64,000 nt of DNA from Paramecium octaurelia. Lineage: Eukaryota; Ciliophora; Oligohymenophorea; Peniculida; Parameciidae. Position 1 is the first letter of the stretch. Each line of letters begins with the position of its first letter. The translations under genes were made by a program, and so were the position numbers. A model generated the notes under the pieces. The model did not search any database and was not told the DNA's origin. It saw only the letters and a program-made list of their open reading frames with translations. The stretch spans positions 549,853 through 613,852 of the forward strand of contig CAJJDP010000033.1 in assembly GCA_905182995.1 (NCBI GenBank), written 5' to 3'. This document shows, one piece after another, positions 1-13,949 of this stretch.

Positions 1-606
1 TGGAATTGCCACTAATCCTTATCCCAAAAGAATGACAACGAGGAGTAAACCACTAAATGATTAATTAGATCGATTACAAGAAATTGCTCACTCCTATGAG
101 AACCCCTTCCACGTGAGCTGAATCAAAATTATCCTTGATCAATAAATAGATGGCTAATCCGATAATTATTACGGTTCCCACTCCATATATTGTTAAATTC
201 TTCTTCAAAGAGTACTTAATCTTTCCTTTTATATCGAAATCTCCCGAGCCTTCATAATCTTAAAAAAAGGGTAAGACCAACCTGTATAATATGAATTTGT
301 ACCAAGCCAAAAAGAAGTTTCCCCAATACATAATTCTCCACAATACTTTGATGTTCCCCATAGTTTCTAATTATTAGGTCTCATCAAGCTATTTGGTTGA
401 CTAATATTAACAATGGAATAATAAACATTAGCAATGTCAATTGGTAGGACCAATACAATCGAAAAGGTTAGGGTCCAAGATATAAAGGTTAAAATCTTAA
501 TATATAAGGGCACATCCTTTGCTGAGTATTCCCATATCAGGTATAAGACATAAAGGAATAGGATTGTAGTAGCGATAGAATAGAATATGATATCTTAGGT
601 GAGCAT
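1..606 (-). CDS. LMBR1-family multi-pass membrane protein (LMBRD2-like), 3' part beyond window
   Basis: This is the N-terminal part of an LMBR1-type integral membrane protein; the rest lies beyond the left edge. The ATG is at 606. Removing three introns (401-426, 282-302, 53-77; 26, 21 and 25 nt) gives one frame with several hydrophobic segments. After the first segments comes LVLPIDIANS, then FFLAWLVLPFFQDYE, then ILLGQGLVAIP, which are the conserved blocks of LMBR1 proteins (W..LP.-YE and GxGLVxIP). Family members sit in the plasma membrane or endomembranes and act as receptors or transport cofactors; the role here is unknown. The 21-nt intron is a multiple of three and has no in-frame TGA, so its retention would keep the frame. 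A second, different LMBR1-family gene lies at 8420-10040. Confidence 0.85.
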
Positions 607-703
607 TAAAATAATAAAATTATGGAATGCTTATTTCTCTTTAATATTTCATTTATGAGATTTATAGGGTTGATAAATATCGAAAATAATATAACATAAT
701 TTA

Positions 704-3700
704 TCAAATTTCAAAGGCCTTTTATAATAGAGTCTAAAATTCTTTCTCATGTAACTGATGAAAACCAGTAGCTGGCGATCCACTTGGTCTTCTGCCAATG
801 TATTAAATAGGGGAATTAGAAACATTTGTAGTTTTGGCCAATACACTTTGAATTCTTGGTCTAACAAATGCCCAAGGTCCATAATTCATGTGCTCTTCTT
901 AGACCCAAACAAATTCTGCTTTGTTGTACTTGCCAATAATTTTTTATAAGAACTCGTAAGGAAATGGAGCCAACTATTCTATTCTCAGGATTGCCACATT
1001 CTACAATATTATTAAAGTAAGCATTACATTCTATTTGAGGTCTTCTCTTTTCTTGAGAAGATCATAATACACTTGTCCAGAACACAAAATAACTCTCTTA
1101 ACTTGATTTGGTTCGACAAGGAATTCAGGAAAGGCTTCATCGTAAACCTAATTGAATTGAGTAGTAAGTTCAGTAAGCTTAGATTTGGCAGCTTGCAATC
1201 TCAAGAGTCTTTTGGATGTCATAGCAATTAATGGTTTTCTGAAATCTCTTCTTAATTATCTTCTGAGAGCATGGAAATAATTTGCAGGAGTGGTGCATTG
1301 AACAATTTACATATTGGAATTTCTCATCTATCTAGTTAATCTGACTATAAAACATTTAGATGATTAAATTACCTCCAAGATTTTTTTCAAAAACTGCAGG
1401 ATCATCATCACTCAACTACAAAAATCTTTCAACTCTTCCTGAACTGTGTTCTGGTCCCTGGCCATCCATACCATTTGGTAACAACATAACCAATCCACTA
1501 TCAACATCCCATTTGGATTCTGCACTAGCAATATAATTATCGATAATAATTTATGCTCCATTTGCAAAATCACCAAATTATGCCTCCCATAACACCAAGG
1601 TATTTGGATTTGTGATCGAGTACCCATAATCGAATCCTAGAACTCCGTATTCAGACAAATGAGAGTTATAAATACTGAGTCTATGTTCTTAACCCTTTGG
1701 AATAACAGAATTCAAAGGCACATAATCCTAACCATTAGGATCCTTTTGATCATGTACAACAGCATGTCTGTGAGAGAATGTAGCCCTTTAAACGTCTTCT
1801 CCGGATAATCTAATATTGAATCCTTCATGAAGAAGAGTTCCAAATGCCAGGGCTTCAGCAGTGGCGAAATCAATAGGCTAATCCTTTTGAATCCATGACA
1901 GTCTTTCCTCATAGAATTTTTTGATTTATGGATGAGCATTGAATTCACTTGGAATCTTATTAATTTTTTCTCCTAATGTTTTTAATACATTCAAAGGAAC
2001 ACCAGTGTCTTTGATTCTTCCCCAAAGGACTGGGACTTTAATCATTTCCCAAGGCACAGGTTGCCAATCTTTGAGATTGTAATCCATTTATCTTGACTTT
2101 TGATAAGCTAGTTCCAAGTTCTCTTCATGAGTCTTCATCAATTTGTCCACTTATTCTTTTGTGACAATGCCTTAGGCAACCAACTTGTCACTATATTTAA
2201 TAAAGACAGGAGGAGCCTTATCAATCTTCTCATACATAATAGGTTGAGTGAATTTAGGTTGATCTTATTCATTATGTCCATATCTTCTATATCCAACCAA
2301 ATCAATAAAGATATCTCTCTTGAACTTGTATCTGTATTCAGTGGCAATCTTAAACACTTTGTCAACTAATTCAGGTTCATCAGCATTGACGTGAATGACT
2401 GGTGCTTGAATAGCATGAGCTATATCTGTGCAATACAATCCTGATCTGCTGTCCTTAGGAACAGTAGTGAACCCAATTTAATTGTTGGATACCACATGAA
2501 TGATACCACCTGATTTGTAACCTTCTAAATCTGCCATTTGTAAAGACTCATAAACGATTCCTTAACCAGAAACTGCTGCATCTCCATGAATCAATACTCC
2601 AAATGCCTTTTCTCTCTTTTCATCTTGGAAATAATCTTAAATAGCCCTGACTTTTCCATAGACACAAGGATCCACAGTTTCTAAATGAGATGGATTAGGC
2701 AACATTTCCAATCTCAATTTCTTATCTCCAAATAACACATTATGAACTGAACCCAAATGATATTTCACATCTCCAGAATTACCCCAAATATCTTCATTAA
2801 ATGTACTCTTCAAATCCTAGAATTCAACCATGATTTCCTCTGCTGATTTCTAGAATACATTGTATAGTGTATTTAATCTTCCTCTATGTGCCATTCCAAA
2901 TACAACATGTTCTGCTCCTGCACTTGCTGCTTCGTCAATCAAAGATTACAACCCAGAAATCATAGAATCGCATCCTTCTATGCCAAATCTCTTTGATGTA
3001 TTGAATTTCTTTTGCAAAAATGTACTAAATGCATGTTCCTATCCCAATCTATTTTTTTATCATGTTAATTCATACCTCTCAAAGGTTTTCAATTTCTGCT
3101 CTTTGCTAGGCATGAATTCATCATATTTCTCAATTTGATGTCTAAACCAATCTCTTTCCTCGTTTGATTGGATATGCATGTATTCATATGATATTTTTCC
3201 ACAATAGGCCTTTTCTAAGTAATTTATCAAGTCTCTCAATTTCATCACTAATTACTATTAAAATCTCTTACTCTATTTGTCCCTTGTGATTCCAGTGCTT
3301 CCGATGGCATGTATATAAAATTCTCTGTCCAAATCCTCTTCTGTGAAATATTCACTATAATCCAATTTTGTATATCCTTTCACTTTGCCTATTTGTTAAA
3401 TATGCTCCAAGTCCAAAGGGTCCACCTATGACTTCTCATGTCCTCTATGCCTATATTTGTTTATGAGCAACAACACTCTGAAATGATCACTCAATAATTT
3501 CCTTACACCCGATTGCCCCTAATTTCATATAGATTATCATACATCCAATTGAAGAGAAAGTGCTTATCCCTTTGATGGCTCAGGAGTGAAATCAAAATTG
3601 TTCGATTCCAAGACTTGTCTAAAATATGAATCCCAAGTGGCAGGGACTGATTTGTTATCCAAGTACCATTAGTCGAATAGATTTTCCAAATATTCTGCAT

Positions 3701-3788
3701 TTCCAGAACCAAGAAAAGAGACTCCAAACTTTTACAATTCGGAAAATTTATAAACATTATTGAGATTTCTGGCTACAAATCTAAGCAT
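704..3788 (-). CDS. OGDH: 2-oxoglutarate dehydrogenase E1 component (mitochondrial)
   Basis: This is the thiamine-diphosphate E1 subunit of the mitochondrial 2-oxoglutarate dehydrogenase complex, which decarboxylates 2-oxoglutarate in the TCA cycle. Three introns (3519-3542, 3049-3075, 1345-1372) leave 1001 codons plus TGA, the usual family length. The start MLRFVARNL looks like a mitochondrial targeting peptide. Conserved blocks seen are the N-terminal [27 protein letters not shown]...DPL (about residue 100), RFGIEGCDS and [11 protein letters not shown] (about 280), [13 protein letters not shown] (about 800) and, near the C terminus, [15 protein letters not shown]. Many glutamines are encoded by TAA/TAG. 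The upstream neighbour is a small doubtful frame and then a coiled-coil gene; nothing suggests co-regulation. Identification is essentially certain. Confidence 0.98.
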
Positions 3789-3929
3789 ATTTAATTTATT
3801 TATAGATTTAGAATGATTATTTTTAACATAAATTTATAATAATAATCAATATCCTGTCATAAAAACTAGCATTATTATTTTTAATATGCTTTAACATATA
3901 TAAATTAAAAATTAATTGTCTATTAAAAC

Positions 3930-4145
3930 TCACTCCAAAGCAGTCTCGAACTCACCCCCACTCTCATTTTAACTATCATTCCTAAATAAAATGGGTATCT
4001 ACCACGTATCAAATGCTTCCTATTGAGATTCCCATTTCATAATCTGTTTTGCATACACTAATTCAACTAAACTCAATGTTTTCAAACTAATACCTTATAA
4101 ATTTTCAAGGAAACACAAGAGAAGTTACCCTAAAAGAAACGACAT
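3930..4145 (-). CDS. possible small protein, 71 aa, unknown
   Basis: A single open frame runs from an ATG at 4145 to a TGA at 3930 on the minus strand, with no intron needed. The N terminus is hydrophobic (MSFLLGQLLLCFLENL). The C-terminal half is polar and contains two tryptophans and an acidic tail. The segment is somewhat less AT-rich than the surrounding spacer, which is the main reason to consider it coding. With TGA as the only stop, open frames of this size arise often by chance. No family is recognised, and it could be noncoding. Confidence 0.3.
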
Positions 4146-4523
4146 TCCCAATCAATTAATTTAATCACTTGCATAAATTAGCCTAGTCTTTAGTTTCCAT
4201 TAGATAAAAATACAAGCAGAAGTAAAGTCTTGTAAAGGATGATTTAATCATTAATTCAAACCAATTAAGAACTGTATTGAGTCTCGATAGAATGTGAATA
4301 GTGGTACTAATAAAAATTATTAGTAATTAATAAAGTATTATGAAATGTTAACTCATTACAAGAGTTTATAAAACAATATTATATAATAATCAATGATGAT
4401 TATATATATATAAAAATAAAACCAAACGAGTATTTTTATTGATGAAAAATTTAAGAGCGAAAAGCAAGAAAATAGTGATATTATTTTGACTGAAAAACTG
4501 TTGAATTTAAATAAATTAATGTA
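4146..4523. other. intergenic spacer, no gene seen
   Basis: About 380 bases of AT-rich DNA between a doubtful small frame and the end of the coiled-coil gene. A short open frame of 28 codons on the minus strand (about 4160-4260) shows no recognisable features. Nothing else is supported. Confidence 0.6.
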
Positions 4524-5314
4524 TCATAATAATTTATGATGTTGCTTTAAATATGAAATTTATTTTTCATTCAGTTTTATCATTTGCCCTTTATCAAGCA
4601 AGTAGTTATTTTACGAGTCCATCAGGTATCCTTTCTAGTCCACATGGTAGGTTTCATTAATAGTATCGGTTGGACTGGTTTTTTCTTTTAAGAGACTCAA
4701 CTCATTTGCTTTTTGTTATGTCTATAAATACCTAATTAGTTGATTGAATTATAAATATCTTCGAATTCCATCTTGGATTCAAAGAATATCTTCATTCTGT
4801 TTTCAAAAGAGACTTGGATTGATCGCACTTTTTCTTCCAATGACATCTGCTTGGTTTCATAATCTACTTTCTTGTAATTAATTAAAATTTAATATACCAT
4901 TTCAGAAAACTTGTTTCCCAATTACATGATTTCTTGTTTTATTTTTTTTTGATCATCGACTGCTCTTCTATCAAGGTTATTGGAATTTGGAAAAGTAGGA
5001 GAGGCAGCCATTTTTAATTTTTCCATTAATTCTGAGTTTATCTCCTTCATTTTCTCCAGGTCTGTTTTAATTTAAGTAATTGTTTCATTTTATTGGTTTA
5101 TTCTGGAATCTAACTAAATGACAAGCTTTTTGAGTGTTTGGATTTCATTTTATTGAGAAACATTTAAATTATTATTCTGATTTTTCGGGGATTAAACATC
5201 CTCGACCTTGGAGTATTAAGGAATGTAGGTTTGCCCTCTTGTTTTGTCGCGATCGACACTTGCAAAGTTCGATATTGGTACCTTATTTGGACTGGCGGAT
5301 GTCAAAGGTCTCAT
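4524..5314 (-). CDS. coiled-coil protein, 255 aa, function unknown
   Basis: The ATG at 5314 (MRPLTSASPNKVPISNF) opens a frame that, after removal of a 23-nt intron at 4709-4731, ends at a TGA at 4524. The exon total is 768 nt, an exact multiple of three. The intron begins GTATT and ends AAAG, a rarer acceptor, and is required to avoid an in-frame TGA. The first 45 residues are polar and low in complexity. Residues of about 55 to 210 have heptad-like spacing of L, I and M with many K, E and Q, typical of a coiled coil. The C terminus (GYLMDSQNNYLLDKG) is distinctive and supports the exon after the intron. No family is recognised; a cytoskeletal or basal-body role would only be a guess. Confidence 0.75.
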
Positions 5315-5408
5315 ATATTTTTATTACATTATAAGTTAAAGAAATAATTCCTTTCAATACGCTTATAAATAACACTTTAAAACAATTCTGTAGAAATATA
5401 TCAACGCT

Positions 5409-8116
5409 TCAATGATATTTTTTTCTTAATTAATGAGCTTTTTATTAATTCATTTCTACAAGTAAATCAAGCCTTAATAAATTGTCAACACCTAACTTTG
5501 AAATGGTAGAGTTTTCACTTGAAGTATCACGAAGTAATTTTGTGAGTTTATCTTTCTCTCTCTATTTCTTAATCAACAACAAAGGTTGATCGTCAGGTAC
5601 ATTGTCAGGTATGATGGGAGCAGGTTATTTACGAAGAGTGTCGAAATTGATATCTAAATTAAGAAATGAGTTTAAAACCATTAAAAAAAGGATGTCTTTT
5701 GGCTTCTTGGAGAGTCAGCCTAGTTCTATAATTAGGATCCAGTAATCTCTCAATAAAGTCCTTGGCCTTTGGACTCAATTGGTTTTCTCCATCTCCAATT
5801 TCTGGCCATGTAATGTTTCTTTGTAAAATATTTTCAAAAATCTTTTCTGGCGTGTCATCATTAAAAGGAGGGATGCCCACCAAGAATTCGTAAGTGATCA
5901 CCCCTAAACTCCATTGATCAAGGGATTCGTTGCTTATAGACTCTCCACTAATGACCTCAGGAGCAATATAATCTGGAGTGCCAACAACTCTATGTTTATT
6001 ATGATTGCTGGCCTTAATCGAAATGCAATGATCAAACCTTGGAGACTTTGGTTCACTGCTTACCAAATCCTTAATTTTATTATCCAACTATTGTTACAAC
6101 TTAAGTGCTTAACTAGGTTCAGATTGTTTCATATATAATTTCATTCCTATTTCCGATAATCCAAAATCCGTTAACTTTAAATGGCCTTTGCCATCAATCA
6201 AGATGTTTTGTGGTTTCAAATCCCTGTGAATGATTTGTTTTTTGTGTAGAGCCTCTATTGCCAACAGTAATTCTCCGAGGTAAAACTTAGCTATGGGTTC
6301 ATCCAAAGCTCCATATTTTCTTAAAATTTTATCAAAATCACCTCCCTTTACATATTCAAGGACATAAAACAAACAATCCGAATGACTGAAGGAATAGTAA
6401 GCTTTTGCCACGAAATCCCCTTCAAGAACTGAAAATATAGTACTTTCAGCTTTTAGAGTTTCAAAAAAGTTTTGACTCGATTACTGTTGAGTATCAATCA
6501 CTTTCATTGCATAAACATCATTTGTTTTTAATTTTCTTACTTTCCAAACTGCTCCATATGCTCCCACACCCAATACTTCTTAGAATTCAAAATCTTTTAA
6601 TCCCACTGTCATTCTAGAATTAATGATATTATAACATATATTACATCTTTTGATTATATTGTGGAATTCTCAATGTGATTCCAGAATCAGAATAATACCC
6701 TCTAATGAACAGATTCTATTGAACATCATCACTATCATCATCTTCTTATTGGGAGTAAATGTGAATGTTTATTAATTGTTATGTATTCTGATTTGCATTC
6801 TCTTCAGAAGGAGAGAATGTAATGTATTCTAAAGAATCTATTTTCTATTCTTAAACTGGAGTTTATTGAATTTGATATTAGCATTCTTCCTGATCCTCCT
6901 TATACTATCTTTGATTGAATTTAGATGGTTTGACTAAATCCATAATCCTAACCTTTCCTCCACTATGTCCTCCTTTTTTGTTTCGACTATTTAATGAGGT
7001 TCCTGCTTATTTATAAGAATTTGATAATCCTTTTTGGAATATTTTCTTTAATTTTTCAATTGATCCACATTGCAATTGCTATTATGCTGCATCAATCTTA
7101 TTGGCTTACTTATTTAATGCAAGTCGCTATGTAATCAAACTCAAAGATCTCTTCATTAACTCACTTACATCATTCAAATGGTTAATCTCAGGCAACCCCA
7201 ATTTGATCAATGATTGAAATTTGGCATCAATGTCCAAAACAAATGAGTTATCTTATTTTAATATTTTTTAGCAATATTATTGAGTGACTTTCAGTAAAGA
7301 TATAGCACATTTTATTTACTTTTGACTATCTGGACTCATGCTCATAGATGACTCTAAACGAGTGAAATTCCTACCTGGTTTTCTTTAATGGAATGTTGGA
7401 AATTCACTTATGCTATTGTCTTCTGATATGTTTATTGTTTTTGCTCTCTACAACCCTCTTTATCTCTGATCACTTTATTGAGCAAACTTCGAAAGTGTAA
7501 TTTATTATTTGCTTCTGTTCATTACTGGACTGTTTTAATGACTTAAATTTTTCTCTGACATCCTTTATTTGGTATACAAATTTATTTTGGTTATGAGTTC
7601 AATTTCCTTATTGTTAATTTCCTCTGATAACTCCTGGATCTTATCCTGTATTGCATAAATGTCCTAATTAAGCATGTGTTTTTTCAAGCATAATTGTGAA
7701 TGTTCCTCTACAATGCTGAGCAATATTTCTTTTTCACATATGCAGCACACCATTTTTTGAGGATGCAACCTGAACATTAATTCAGAATAGAGCACTATTT
7801 TATATCGCTTCCCTTCTATCTATTGAATAGCCTATAAATTCAATTAGGGAAATCTTGAAATTCGATTATTGATTATTTTTTGATAATAGTTTTCATATTT
7901 ACTTTTGGTTATCTATTGTTATGATAATTTGGGCCACATTCTAGTCAAATTTCTATACCCATAACATTGTCGAATTATAGTGTGCAATGTTTATTATAAA
8001 AAGTCTTCGGTGTCAAAAATTCTTGCCCTAGATATGTCATATAGTGGATAAGTCTCTTAAGAATCACTATCATTAGGATATACAGACAAAATTTCTAATT
8101 TATTCTAATTTTTCAT
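5409..8116 (-). CDS. AGC-type Ser/Thr protein kinase, RIM15/IRE/MAST-like, with N-terminal zinc finger
   Basis: The 883-residue protein is encoded in three exons; introns are 6614-6644 (31 nt) and 5654-5678 (25 nt), and the exon sum divides by three. At about residues 120-140 lies CCICEKEI...VEEHSQLC, a C2-HC finger like that of plant IRE kinases and fungal Rim15. The kinase domain starts near residue 500 with LGVGAYGAVWKV, followed by YAMKV, HRDLKPQN, DFGLSEIG, VGTPDYIAPE and HPFFND. A long insertion lies between DFG and APE, a mark of the NDR/MAST/RIM15 branch of AGC kinases. All catalytic residues are present, so it should be active. Family members act in cell-cycle, nutrient or polarity signalling; the substrate here is unknown. 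The central region is poly-Q/S/N-rich. Confidence 0.92.
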
Positions 8117-8419
8117 ATTTTTAATATATGAATTTTATATTACATACTCATCATCTATTGCTAATATTTTTTTGTACTAATCATGACCAAACCATTTGAT
8201 ATCAATTATTGTAAACGAGATATGTATTATTTCAGTTTAAAGGTTCTAAATTTATATATAAATTTGTATCCTTAATTTTATACGGTAGCCATAAAACATA
8301 ATATATATAATAATTGATAAAGTGTAGATAGAATCGATCAATTTATTAATGTACTCAATAAAAGCCCAGTGTATTTTTAAGAATATAAATTTAATATTAT
8401 CTAAACAGTGTTAAATTAT
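8117..8419. other. intergenic spacer
   Basis: About 300 bases of AT-rich spacer between the start of the AGC kinase gene and the end of the LMBD1-like gene, which lie in tandem on the minus strand. No gene or repeat is visible. It should hold the kinase promoter and the 3' processing signal of its upstream neighbour. Confidence 0.6.
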
Positions 8420-10040
8420 TCATTTTGTTTATAATTCAAAATCTTATGTCTTCCTTTTTTCGATTTATAATAATTCATATGGTTTTGGTGGTTTCCTTAC
8501 AAGCAAATAGATTAAAACTAACCCAGCCCATGAAAGTAATGCTATAACAAACACATTATAATCAAAGAACCAAGTAAAGAAATACAAATATTAAATCTAG
8601 CCCAAGAACATCAATGCGATTTGCGAATTTTAAGTATATTCTGAAAAAGCTTATATGCTGAATTGAGTAACAGCAACAGAAGTAATAAGTAATAGGTTTG
8701 CGTTGAAAAGGAAACTGTTCATAAAGGTCTCATTTACTTTCATCGGATAGATTGTGAATAGGAAAGGAATTCTGAGTCCAAACTTCAAGTTGCCCTTGTA
8801 GGTACAACCCAATAAATATAAGGTAAAGAGAGCTAACAAAATGGTTCCAATGAATGACATCACTGTTCCCTCCAAATAGATGAACATCTTGTTCAAAAAA
8901 CTATAGGCAGGAAATCCGTTGATTTTGATGAGCATATACAACAATCTAATATGAATAAAAAGATGCAATACATTTATAAAATCCATAACAATGACAAAAT
9001 TATGAATATAATACCTAAGATTAGTTTGAAGATCCAAACAACAGGATTGAGCTTCTAGTATTCTAATTCCATTTTAAATATTTCATGTTCATTTTCAAGT
9101 GCTTCAGTTGCAGCCTAAAACTTTTTCGCTTTTTATTTAATTTAATTTTTGACTTTTCGTTCAGCCAAAAATCCGTTTACTAAGGCCAACTCTTTTTCTT
9201 CCTCCTTGATTTATTAACCAAATTATATCAAATCAACTGCTTATTTCTTTAATCTCATCTTTTTTTCCATTGCCTCCGATGATTTCATCATTTTAGGTTT
9301 GTTGATGTATTCCTAAATCAAATCTATAGGCAGTGCAGAAAGACCAACTCCACCAAACAACACTAACAAAAACCAGCCAATGAATGCCAAGAATCCCATC
9401 AAAAACACAGGAAAGGATACTGAAATCTCTACATTAGTATCACTTTCAATCTAATTGTAATGCATTTGATACCTAATTGAAAGCATAATTGTTCAACACA
9501 ATGGGAAATGTAGCTGAAATCTAACTGTCAAAGGTTTAAGTGATTGTATGAACAGGTATCCTTGCAGTTCCAAGATAGGTGAATCCAACCAATAATAAAG
9601 TTAATAGCACACCCAATAATATGAATTCGTAGCACATAACTTCGAGCAATCGTTTCATTATTGGCTTATCCTCATCACTTTCATAATAAAATTGAGCGCA
9701 TGGAATTAGAAATGCTACCATTCCCAAGATCGTGCAATATATGACATACCACACAATCATCATGGAATCCCCTTCAGTAGTAAAAACACCCCTAAATCAT
9801 TTATCATAATACTTAGATGCCGAGATGTCTGCTGATACTAGTAGGATTTGTCCCCAAGCTAAAGTGAAACCAAGTACTACTAATATTTTACAAAATAGAG
9901 ACGCTCCAAATCCAGAATCAGATGCTAAATGTATATCACATTAATGATATACGATGACAATATAGGGCTAGTATATAAATGTTGATTCCCAGCAGCAGAA
10001 CGGCTATTATACAAGAGATTATTATTAAAAATACGTCCAT
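8420..10040 (-). CDS. LMBR1/LMBD1-like multi-pass membrane protein
   Basis: Four introns (9925-9952, 9792-9812, 9451-9472, 8946-8971; 28, 21, 22 and 26 nt) leave 507 codons plus TGA. The protein begins with a hydrophobic segment (MDVFLIIIISCIIAVLLLG) and has about nine membrane segments with a charged cytosolic loop in the middle. The key block IGWFLLVLFGGVGLSALPI matches the LMBR1 domain, and SADIS near residue 70 matches the LMBD1 N-terminal region. LMBD1 proteins assist lysosomal cobalamin export and receptor traffic in animals; that role is not shown here. It differs clearly from the LMBR1 gene at 1-606, so the two are not recent duplicates. Confidence 0.88.
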
Positions 10041-10471
10041 TCTTATTCTATATTTTAATTAATTTATTTTATAACATGTATTACAAATATGGGTCATCAA
10101 ACAAAAAGTGTATGACTCCTCTCTCTTCATTTTATCGTATTCATTTGGAATTCAAATTCTTCAGAATTCCTCAATTTGAAAATTGGATAATTCCTATAAA
10201 AATTATTATATAAATTTTAAGCAAACAATTATCAAGTTAATATTAATATATTTTCTTTATAAGTATTAAAATCCAATAAGTTATAATTTATTAGTTAGTC
10301 ATTATAGAGAATAATTAATTCTCAAGTTCCATCAATTTAAGTTAAATAATTTAGTTACCAAGTATTTAATAATGATAAAGGATCTTAATCCCAGGTAACT
10401 GTATTTCTCAAACATTCCTTAGTTCTGAATACAAACACAGTAAGTCATTCTTCTAAATCGCCTATTCTACA
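10041..10471. other. intergenic region between divergent genes
   Basis: About 430 bases lie between the start of the LMBD1-like gene (minus) and the start of the kinase gene (plus). It is AT-rich and must carry both promoters. No open frame or repeat worth reporting is seen. Confidence 0.6.
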
Positions 10472-12038
<1,567 letters not shown>

Positions 12039-12397
12039 TGATATTTCTATAAGTTTTATAATTAATTTTAAGTAATTTCACAAATCTTTAACTACTATTC
12101 TTTAGTAGATTTTACCATTAAATTTTATATATAATGTAAAATTAGAATATTAGATCTAAATGCAATTAGAATAACATTATAAGTGCCAATATTTAAAAAC
12201 TTATTGACAAATAATTTATTACGCTTGCATGTCTTTAAATCTATCGTATTGCATGTTGTTCCTAATTAGGGTTATAAAGAATTATAGTTTTTAATGTGGA
12301 ATTCTAGAAATTTTAAATTATAAAGAGATTAAAATTTTTAATAGAAATATTAAGTTTTCTAAGATAGGTGCATCATTATTATATTTATATAATAAAT
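12039..12397. other. intergenic region between convergent genes
   Basis: About 360 bases separate the ends of the convergent kinase and RING-IBR genes. The stretch is very AT-rich, with runs of A and T. No gene is supported; it should hold both polyadenylation regions. Confidence 0.6.
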
Positions 12398-12955
12398 TCA
12401 GTACTTTTTGGTTGATCTGTCTACCCATTCACCATTATTTAATACTCGACATTTCCCTTTGAATGGATTATTATTTTCATAATGCTTTTCGTGATCTAAA
12501 TCAGTCAAAGCAACATCGCATTACGCACAAAAAGTATTTCTTCCTTAGCATTCTAGTGAATGACACCTTATGTAATTACATCCATTTTCAGCCCTATGAA
12601 ATATTTACTCACACCAAGGACATCTACAAAGATTAAGTTTGTTTTTATTATTAATATAAAACTTTATCATCTCCTTTCTTTGCTTTTAAAATTAAAATTT
12701 TTCATTCTTCTATTCATGATATCGTTCTTAATGCAATTGATCAATAATTTGTAAGATTTAATCGACATCTGTGCTTTTTTAACAAAGAGGACATCTAAAT
12801 TCATCTATTAATCTTTCATCAATTTTTGATTCAAAGTATTCCTTAGCACAAACCTTGCAAAACTCATGTTAGCAGTCTGTAATTCGGAAAGGTTCATTTA
12901 AAGTTTCCATACAAATCTTACATGTTCTATCTTAATCTTAGCAAAATTCTTGCAT
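12398..12955 (-). CDS. RING-IBR type ubiquitin ligase-like protein
   Basis: The frame has no introns. The RING reads CKICMETLNEPF...CQHEFCKVC...CPLC. It is followed by a second cysteine-rich module, CPWCEQIF...GCNYIRC...C....FCAQCDVAL with a trailing His, as in RING-between-RING proteins. Such proteins transfer ubiquitin through E2 enzymes; the second module resembles either the IBR or a catalytic RING2 (GCNYIRC). I place the start at 12955 (MQEFCQDQDRTC, 185 aa). An in-frame ATG at 13156 would add 67 residues that are nearly all I, Y, F, N and K, look like translated spacer, and overlap the stop of the next gene. The protein is short for the family, so an N-terminal exon may have been missed. 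Confidence 0.8.
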
Positions 12956-13152
12956 AATAGAAAAGCAATAATAAATAAATAATAAATGTATATTTATTAT
13001 TTGATTGTTGTAAATCATTAGAAAATCCTTTTGGTATTGATAATATAATGGATTATATAAACTAAAAATTGAAATTCTATATGAATTGTTGAAAATAAAT
13101 TTTCTCTTTTTATAGAATTTCACATTCAATATGATTTTAGGATTATAGGGTT

Positions 13153-13782
13153 TCATTAATTTCTAAACCAAGCATCCATATATTATTTCTCTTGACTAAA
13201 CTCTTATTTAGCATACCTTTATAGACTCATTTCTTTTTCTTGGTTCATTAAAAAGTGTAGAGTTTCCATTCTCTATTTGTAGACGCTTAATGCTAATATT
13301 TATAAAATTTATTAGTTTTCTGAATTTTCTATTAATGGATATTAGCTTTCATCCAACATTTCTATAGTAGATTTAGCTTACTCATTGTTTTTATTTACAA
13401 TAATATAAATTAATTTCTAATCTTTTTATTTCTGAGCAGGATTTTTCAAATAGCAGGCTCCTGAAAGTTTTAAAGCTTTAGATAATTCAGAATCAAAAAA
13501 TAGATCTTATTGTTTTATTTCTTCTTCACATTGAATGCATTTGAATATATCATTATCTTTATCATATTTCTTTAGTATGACCTAGATGACTTCTTACTCA
13601 TAAACGCATTTTAATGTCTTACACTATGTGCTTCTGATAGGGATCTTTAAAGGGTTTAAAGTGAAGGCACATTTTTTAGATATTTTTCTTTTGACTTCCC
13701 ACGCAAATTTGGCTTAGCTATTTATTATTTATGTATAGAAATTTTAAGATTTCTAAGTATGACCAACATATGCATCCTACAT
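13153..13782 (-). CDS. SP-RING (MIZ zinc finger) protein, PIAS/SIZ-type SUMO ligase-like
   Basis: A 209-residue intronless frame starts at MQDAYVGHTQKSQ. Residues of about 38 to 100 match the SP-RING: CAFTLNPLKIPIRSTQC.TLKC, then IFKCIQCEEEIKQQDLFFD. This is the order of PIAS/SIZ proteins (PL..IPxRG..C.H..CFD...W.CP.C....L.ID). The histidine of the usual C-x-H pair appears as Thr-Leu in TQCKTLKC, so metal binding may be altered. Family members promote SUMO transfer through Ubc9. The C-terminal 100 residues are helical and charged with no known domain. It lies immediately upstream of the RING-IBR gene, head to tail on the minus strand. Confidence 0.75.
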
Positions 13783-13949
13783 TTTCTTTTGTTTTAAATA
13801 TTAATAATAATAAAATAATATAAATATATATCTCCAAGTATTTAAGAATGGTATTTTATTCTAATAGAGCAACAATAATCAATTCTTAAGTAATTAAAGG
13901 GAATAAAATGATATATAATATAGGGATATTCAACTATTAAAGGATCTGC

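Noticed and set aside
4600..4760. Possible second gene after the in-frame TGA of the coiled-coil protein
   Set aside because: A 23-nt intron with an AAG acceptor removes the TGA and gives a continuous frame with a length divisible by three.
12956..13156. Longer N terminus for the RING-IBR protein from the ATG at 13156
   Set aside because: The added residues are almost only I, Y, F, N and K, as expected from translated AT-rich spacer, and the start would overlap the upstream stop codon.
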